Under the pieces are notes generated by a model. It had not been told where the DNA came from and searched no databases. It saw only the letters and a program-made list of their open reading frames with translations. Positions 35,118 to 37,910 of a DNA stretch of 37,910 nucleotides are shown piece by piece. The position numbers and the translations under genes are program-made. How positions within the stretch are numbered: position 1 is the stretch's first letter; each line of letters begins with the position of its first letter. Origin of the DNA: Porticoccus sp. W117 (GTDB lineage Bacteria > Pseudomonadota > Gammaproteobacteria > Pseudomonadales > Porticoccaceae). The DNA lies in assembly GCF_030341905.1 (NCBI RefSeq), contig NZ_JATAAF010000026.1, forward strand, positions 1 to 37,910, given 5' to 3'.

Positions 35118-36431
35118 TCACTTCGAAAAACCAAATAGAATTGACGAACTATGAGATTTATCGTTCTTTAAACTAGAAAAAACTATTGCTAAAATTAATA
35201 CAAAAAAGCCGTTCAATGTGCCATTATCAAACGCCAAGTTACTAAGTCCATAGATAGAGTAGAGCAAACAAAGCGAGAAAACTTGCCTCCTCAGAAAAAG
35301 TTCTCTAGTTCTAGACGCAACAATAAAATATGGCGCTATCAAGAGAAAAAACAGACTAAGCAAACCAAAAAGACCCGAACCCACAAGCGTGGTGAGGTAC
35401 TCATTGTGCAAATGTGTTAACTCAGTGACAATTCTATTTTCAGAATTTATAACTGTCGTCTCAGACAGCATAATGTTGGTATTCTCCCGCCCGACACCTA
35501 GCCACGGGTACTTAGCAAACAACTCCATCCCGCCTTGATACATCAACAATCTATACCCTATAGAAGATGCTTGGTTGGAGCCATTAGAATAAGCGACGAC
35601 GTCATCGTATGTTCGCTCCATACGACTTTCTAACTTATCCCAAAAGGCAAACGAAACAAAAATAACGATTATTAAGGAGCAATGGAAGACTCGCGACTTA
35701 AACCAAGCCCCCTTAATCCCTTTGGAGTAAATTAAGAAAGTTATTAACAGCGGCAATAATGCTAATAAAGTCCCCCGACTCAAAGATAGAACTATAGGCA
35801 CCAATCCTAAAGCTACAAAAATCCAAAGCCAAAGCCTACTATTTTTTAACGCATATATAGCAACAAAACTCATCTGCAACAAAACAATATTTGCAAACAA
35901 TATTGCATTAATACCCCCATGCGCACGACCAAACCGAGTAGTATATAGCTGATATATCGACACACCGACAGCGAACAATAAAGCGACTAAGGCTCCTAAC
36001 AAAAGAACTGGAAACCTATATTTCAACTGACATAGAATTACAAAAAAAAGAGGAAAAGCCAAAAAATGAATTTGCGTAAATGACGACAACATTCCCGCTA
36101 CAGGCTCCCTCTCTGCTAACCCTGCCGTCACAAAATCAACAAGCCAAAAAAATACAAAGCAGTAGTAAAGTGGTAGTATCGGTTTAATATCCCAATTCGC
36201 TTTTTCCTTGATCAGCATATAGACACCGCTGAACAGAAATAGAGCCAGCATGGCGCTGCCGCCCGACTTCACCTGCAAAATCAGAATCGGATAAAGAAAC
36301 AAACAGACATATGGCATCCAATGGCTACCAGGAGTCATTGTGGGCAATGCTTTTAACTGAGATAACCATTCTGCTGATATAGCGAGGAATCTCGCCTTGG
36401 GTGTCGAAGACCGGGTGTCCGTAGAGCTCAT
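35118..36431 (-). CDS. waaL: O-antigen ligase (WaaL/Wzy_C superfamily)
   Basis: This 437-residue membrane protein has about eleven to twelve hydrophobic segments and a periplasmic loop at about 260-335. Near the end of the loop is LTHLHNEYLTTLVGSGLFGL, the H-x-H-N pattern of the O-antigen ligase domain, and WLGVGRENTN lies before it. It would transfer finished polymer from undecaprenyl pyrophosphate to lipid A-core in the periplasm. A Wzy-like polymerase is present separately (18836), which supports a ligase rather than a polymerase role, although some family members are pilin or protein O-glycosyltransferases and act on proteins. The gene leads the minus-strand block; a TATAAT lies about 50 bp upstream (36480-36485). 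Confidence 0.8.
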   Translation of the reverse strand: MSSTDTRSSTPKARFLAISAEWLSQLKALPTMTPGSHWMPYVCLFLYPILILQVKSGGSAMLALFLFSGVYMLIKEKANWDIKPILPLYYCFVFFWLVDFVTAGLAEREPVAGMLSSFTQIHFLAFPLFFVILCQLKYRFPVLLLGALVALLFAVGVSIYQLYTTRFGRAHGGINAILFANIVLLQMSFVAIYALKNSRLWLWIFVALGLVPIVLSLSRGTLLALLPLLITFLIYSKGIKGAWFKSRVFHCSLIIVIFVSFAFWDKLESRMERTYDDVVAYSNGSNQASSIGYRLLMYQGGMELFAKYPWLGVGRENTNIMLSETTVINSENRIVTELTHLHNEYLTTLVGSGLFGLLSLFFLLIAPYFIVASRTRELFLRRQVFSLCLLYSIYGLSNLAFDNGTLNGFFVLILAIVFSSLKNDKSHSSSILFGFSK

Positions 36432-36479
36432 GATGTCCGTTTATCCGCTACCGCGGAGGGGTGTATAAATAACCGCCGG

Positions 36480-36485
36480 ATTATA
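36480..36485 (-). promoter_or_regulatory. Possible -10 box of the glycan operon
   Basis: TATAAT on the minus strand lies about 50 bases upstream of the ligase start. A matching -35 box is weak (TAGTCT at 17 bp), so another factor or an extended element may be needed. I found no convincing JUMPstart sequence here. Confidence 0.3.
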
Positions 36486-36629
36486 CCGGGATAGCTCACA
36501 ATAGACTATGGATTTGAAAAGAAAACTGGGGCTTGGTGATCTAAGTCACTGTTTTGGAGTGGAGGTTATCTGCTTCATTGGCAGTTGAGAGACCCACTCG
36601 CGGCTATGCTTTAAGGATAATAGGTAGGG

Positions 36630-36992
36630 TTAAGAGTTGCGCATCTTATCCAGCGCATAGTGAATATGCTCAATAAAGAACTCCGGCATAGGCTCTATCA
36701 ATGAGGCGTAATGCCTTGGGCATTGCACAGTGATCGGTTCACGGATCAGCACATAACCTTCGCTATACAATTCGTAGGGAATCTTGATCGTGCCCTCGCG
36801 TTTGTCCCCCAAACCCAATACAGGCAAGGCAGTTAGTAAGACATCTGCACCACAGGACTCAGCAGACAATACAAAAGCAGGGCTAAAGCCGCCAGAATAT
36901 GGCCGCTTGGGTTCACCATTATCCCAACACAGCCAGATTAAGTGGCCAATAGATGGCAGGTAGTCTTCAGGGGGATTTTTACAGCGAAGCAT
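36630..36992 (-). CDS. Small protein, possibly MazF/PemK-fold
   Basis: The 120-residue protein is not recognised with confidence. Its stretch YLPSIGHLIWLCWDNGE, followed by FSPAFVLSAESCGADVLLTALPVL, follows the pattern of MazF/PemK SH3-like barrels (GDIVWVDF, then RPALVLS, then a strand with CVP). If so it would be an mRNA-cleaving toxin or a degenerate relative. No antitoxin gene of suitable size lies next to it. It has no signal peptide or membrane helix. It lies between the ligase gene and a terminator following comEA and has its own transcription start region. Confidence 0.5.
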   Translation of the reverse strand: MLRCKNPPEDYLPSIGHLIWLCWDNGEPKRPYSGGFSPAFVLSAESCGADVLLTALPVLGLGDKREGTIKIPYELYSEGYVLIREPITVQCPRHYASLIEPMPEFFIEHIHYALDKMRNS

Positions 36993-37003
36993 ATTTGAAG
37001 GCT

Positions 37004-37033
37004 AAAAACGGGAAGCCAAAGCTTCCCGTTTTT
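37004..37033. terminator. Terminator after the comEA-like gene
   Basis: The arms AAAAACGGGAAGC (37004-37016) and GCTTCCCGTTTTT (37021-37033) are perfect complements with a CAAA loop. It ends in a run of T in both directions and lies 8 bases past the comEA-like stop on the minus strand. Confidence 0.9.
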
Positions 37034-37040
37034 AGAAAAA

Positions 37041-37352
37041 TCAAAGGGTTATCTGTGACTTGAGTTTGGCAAGGGTCTTTTCACCAATTCCTTTAACCTC
37101 CAAAAGCTGGTCAAGGGACTTATACTTGCCGCCTAACTGCTTTCTGTAGCTGACGATAGCCTGGGCCTTTTTCAGCCCGATGCCTTTCAAAGCACCGGCA
37201 ATAGCCTCTGCATCCGCGGTGTTGATATTGACTTTACCTTGGATCTGCTCGGCTCTCGCCGGCTTTTTGGCAGACTCGGCAGAAACTGACCCCAGTGGCA
37301 AAGCCAGACTGCAAGCAACGAGGGTTGAGGTTAGTAAGCGCTTGATTTTCAT
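37041..37352 (-). CDS. ComEA-like secreted helix-hairpin-helix protein
   Basis: The 103-residue protein has a Sec signal peptide: KIKR, a hydrophobic core, and a VSA-ES cleavage site near residue 25. It also has a C-terminal ComEA helix-hairpin-helix domain (about 42-103): VNINTADAEAIAGALKGIGLKKAQAIVSYRKQ, then LLEVKGIGEKTLAKLK. The two K-GIG turns contact the DNA backbone. Periplasmic ComEA proteins bind incoming DNA in natural transformation, although many proteobacterial single-domain relatives have not been tested. It is a single-gene unit with its own terminator. Confidence 0.85.
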   Translation of the reverse strand: MKIKRLLTSTLVACSLALPLGSVSAESAKKPARAEQIQGKVNINTADAEAIAGALKGIGLKKAQAIVSYRKQLGGKYKSLDQLLEVKGIGEKTLAKLKSQITL

Positions 37353-37461
37353 AACACATCTCCTTGTAGTGCGGGGTGAAATCCATTCGATATGGCTTAC
37401 GTTATGCTTATGTGACCTGAATTACTATCGGTAAAAATCTGAAATTTTTGTAGGAAATAGA

Positions 37462-37783
37462 TTACTCACTATTTCTTGATGACTCTCCCAATATATCAGC
37501 GATTCTTTTGGATGCTTGCCCATCACCATATGGGTTGTGTGCAGAACTCATGATTTGATAGCTTTCTTGGCAATCCATCAACTGGGACACCTCAGAAACG
37601 ATTTTATCTACACAGGTGCCAACCAATTTTACTGTACCGGCAGCAACTGCCTCTGGCCGTTCTGTAGTTTCCCTCATAACAAGAACAGGCTTACCCAATG
37701 AAGGCGCCTCCTCTTGTATACCGCCCGAATCTGTCAAGATGATGTGCGACTTCTTCATCAAATACACAAATGGCAAATAGTCC
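37462..37783 (-). pseudogene. wecB: UDP-GlcNAc 2-epimerase, C-terminal part cut by an insertion sequence
   Basis: WecB interconverts UDP-GlcNAc and UDP-ManNAc for enterobacterial common antigen and O-antigens. Only about the last 107 of roughly 370 residues are present: [45 protein letters not shown] and [16 protein letters not shown], which cover the conserved UDP-binding site. The homology stops at 37783, where the first base of a codon ending in G before GAC (fitting the conserved LD of PLDYLPF) meets GTAAGCG. The gene is therefore interrupted. An ATG-less internal start at 37776 is formally open but would not give an enzyme. The N-terminal part may lie beyond the insertion, outside the window. 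Confidence 0.8.
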
Positions 37784-37910
37784 GTAAGCGTCCGGCCAAC
37801 ACATCTACCGATCCGGTTCTGAACGCATAATGATGGTGTCCACCTATTATTAAGTGGACACCTATTATGGATACATTAAGCGGCACCTCACTCTCATTCC
37901 CGGCCTCAAC
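37784..37910 (+). mobile_element. End of an IS66-type insertion sequence
   Basis: From 37784 the sequence starts GTAAGCGTCCGGCCAACACA, and GTAAGCG is the usual terminal sequence of IS66-family elements. It abuts the point where wecB homology ends. An ATG at 37867 opens a frame ([14 protein letters not shown]...) that continues to the window edge and may be the first IS66 gene (TnpA type), but it is too short to recognise. IS66 elements make 8-bp target duplications, which cannot be checked here. Confidence 0.6.
37835..37868. repeat. Inverted and direct repeat inside the insertion-sequence end
   Basis: GGTGTCCAC (37835-37843) and GTGGACACC (37854-37862) form a 9-bp inverted repeat. CACCTATTAT occurs twice (37841-37850 and 37859-37868), 18 bp apart, just before a possible start codon at 37867. 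It may be a regulatory site of the transposition genes. Confidence 0.55.

Noticed and set aside
36432..36629. JUMPstart/ops element upstream of the glycan operon
   Set aside because: I saw no GGCGGTAG-type ops core in a suitable place; GCGGTAGCGG near the ligase start is too short and poorly placed to claim.

Overview
The window reads as chromosomal DNA of a marine-type gammaproteobacterium, possibly of the Cellvibrionaceae or a relative. The gene order thrS-infC-rpmI-rplT-pheS-pheT-ihfA-merR is the standard gammaproteobacterial block, and the protein sequences are gammaproteobacterial in character. I cannot name a genus. The housekeeping block is visibly richer in G+C than the surface-polysaccharide block to its right.

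Layout. (1) Positions 1-2837 are mobile-element debris ending at tRNA-Arg(ACG). They hold the 3' end of an IS3-family element, two gene stumps fused head to head at 305/306, a non-coding stretch with an array of CCGTTA/TAACGG sites at 20-21 bp spacing, an excisionase-like gene, and an intact tyrosine integrase that stops 20 bp from the tRNA. (2) Positions 2838-12464 hold a polyprenyl-phosphate sugar-phosphate transferase (WcaJ/WbaP type) and the translation/ihfA block, all on the minus strand, with hairpin repeats on both sides of pheS. (3) Positions 12465-16432 hold tRNA-Val, wzz (O-chain length control), uvrB and tRNA-Asn. (4) Positions 16589-36431 form a Wzx/Wzy-type surface-glycan locus. 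It has a WecA-type initiator on the plus strand, then a minus-strand block with a GT4 glycosyltransferase, wzy, wzx, two hexapeptide acyltransferases, a capsule-type glycosyltransferase and a nonulosonic (pseudaminic-type) acid block, with an O-antigen ligase gene (waaL) at the upstream end. (5) Positions 36432-37910 hold a small MazF-fold-like protein, a ComEA-like secreted HhH protein, and a wecB gene cut by an insertion sequence whose end (GTAAGCG...) looks like the IS66 family.

How the genes work together. PseB, PseC, a GNAT acetyltransferase, PseG and PseI can together take UDP-GlcNAc to a pseudaminic-type nine-carbon acid. An SpsF-type cytidylyltransferase is the only candidate for CMP activation. 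A sugar-phosphate initiator (WecA and/or WcaJ), the GT4 enzyme and the capsule-type transferase would build a short repeat unit. Wzx would flip it, Wzy polymerise it, Wzz set its length, and WaaL ligate it to lipid A-core. Many minus-strand genes overlap by 4 bp (ATGA), so they are probably translationally coupled.

The least explained part, and my best candidate for an undescribed system, is the set of extra genes within the pseudaminic block: a PhyH-family Fe(II)/2-oxoglutarate oxygenase, an ATP-grasp ligase, a calcineurin-like phosphoesterase, a short-chain dehydrogenase, a class III (GSA-like) aminotransferase and an aldo/keto reductase. None is needed for plain Pse5Ac7Ac, so a modified or different nonulosonate is likely. 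All functions are inferred from reading the sequence; no database search was run.
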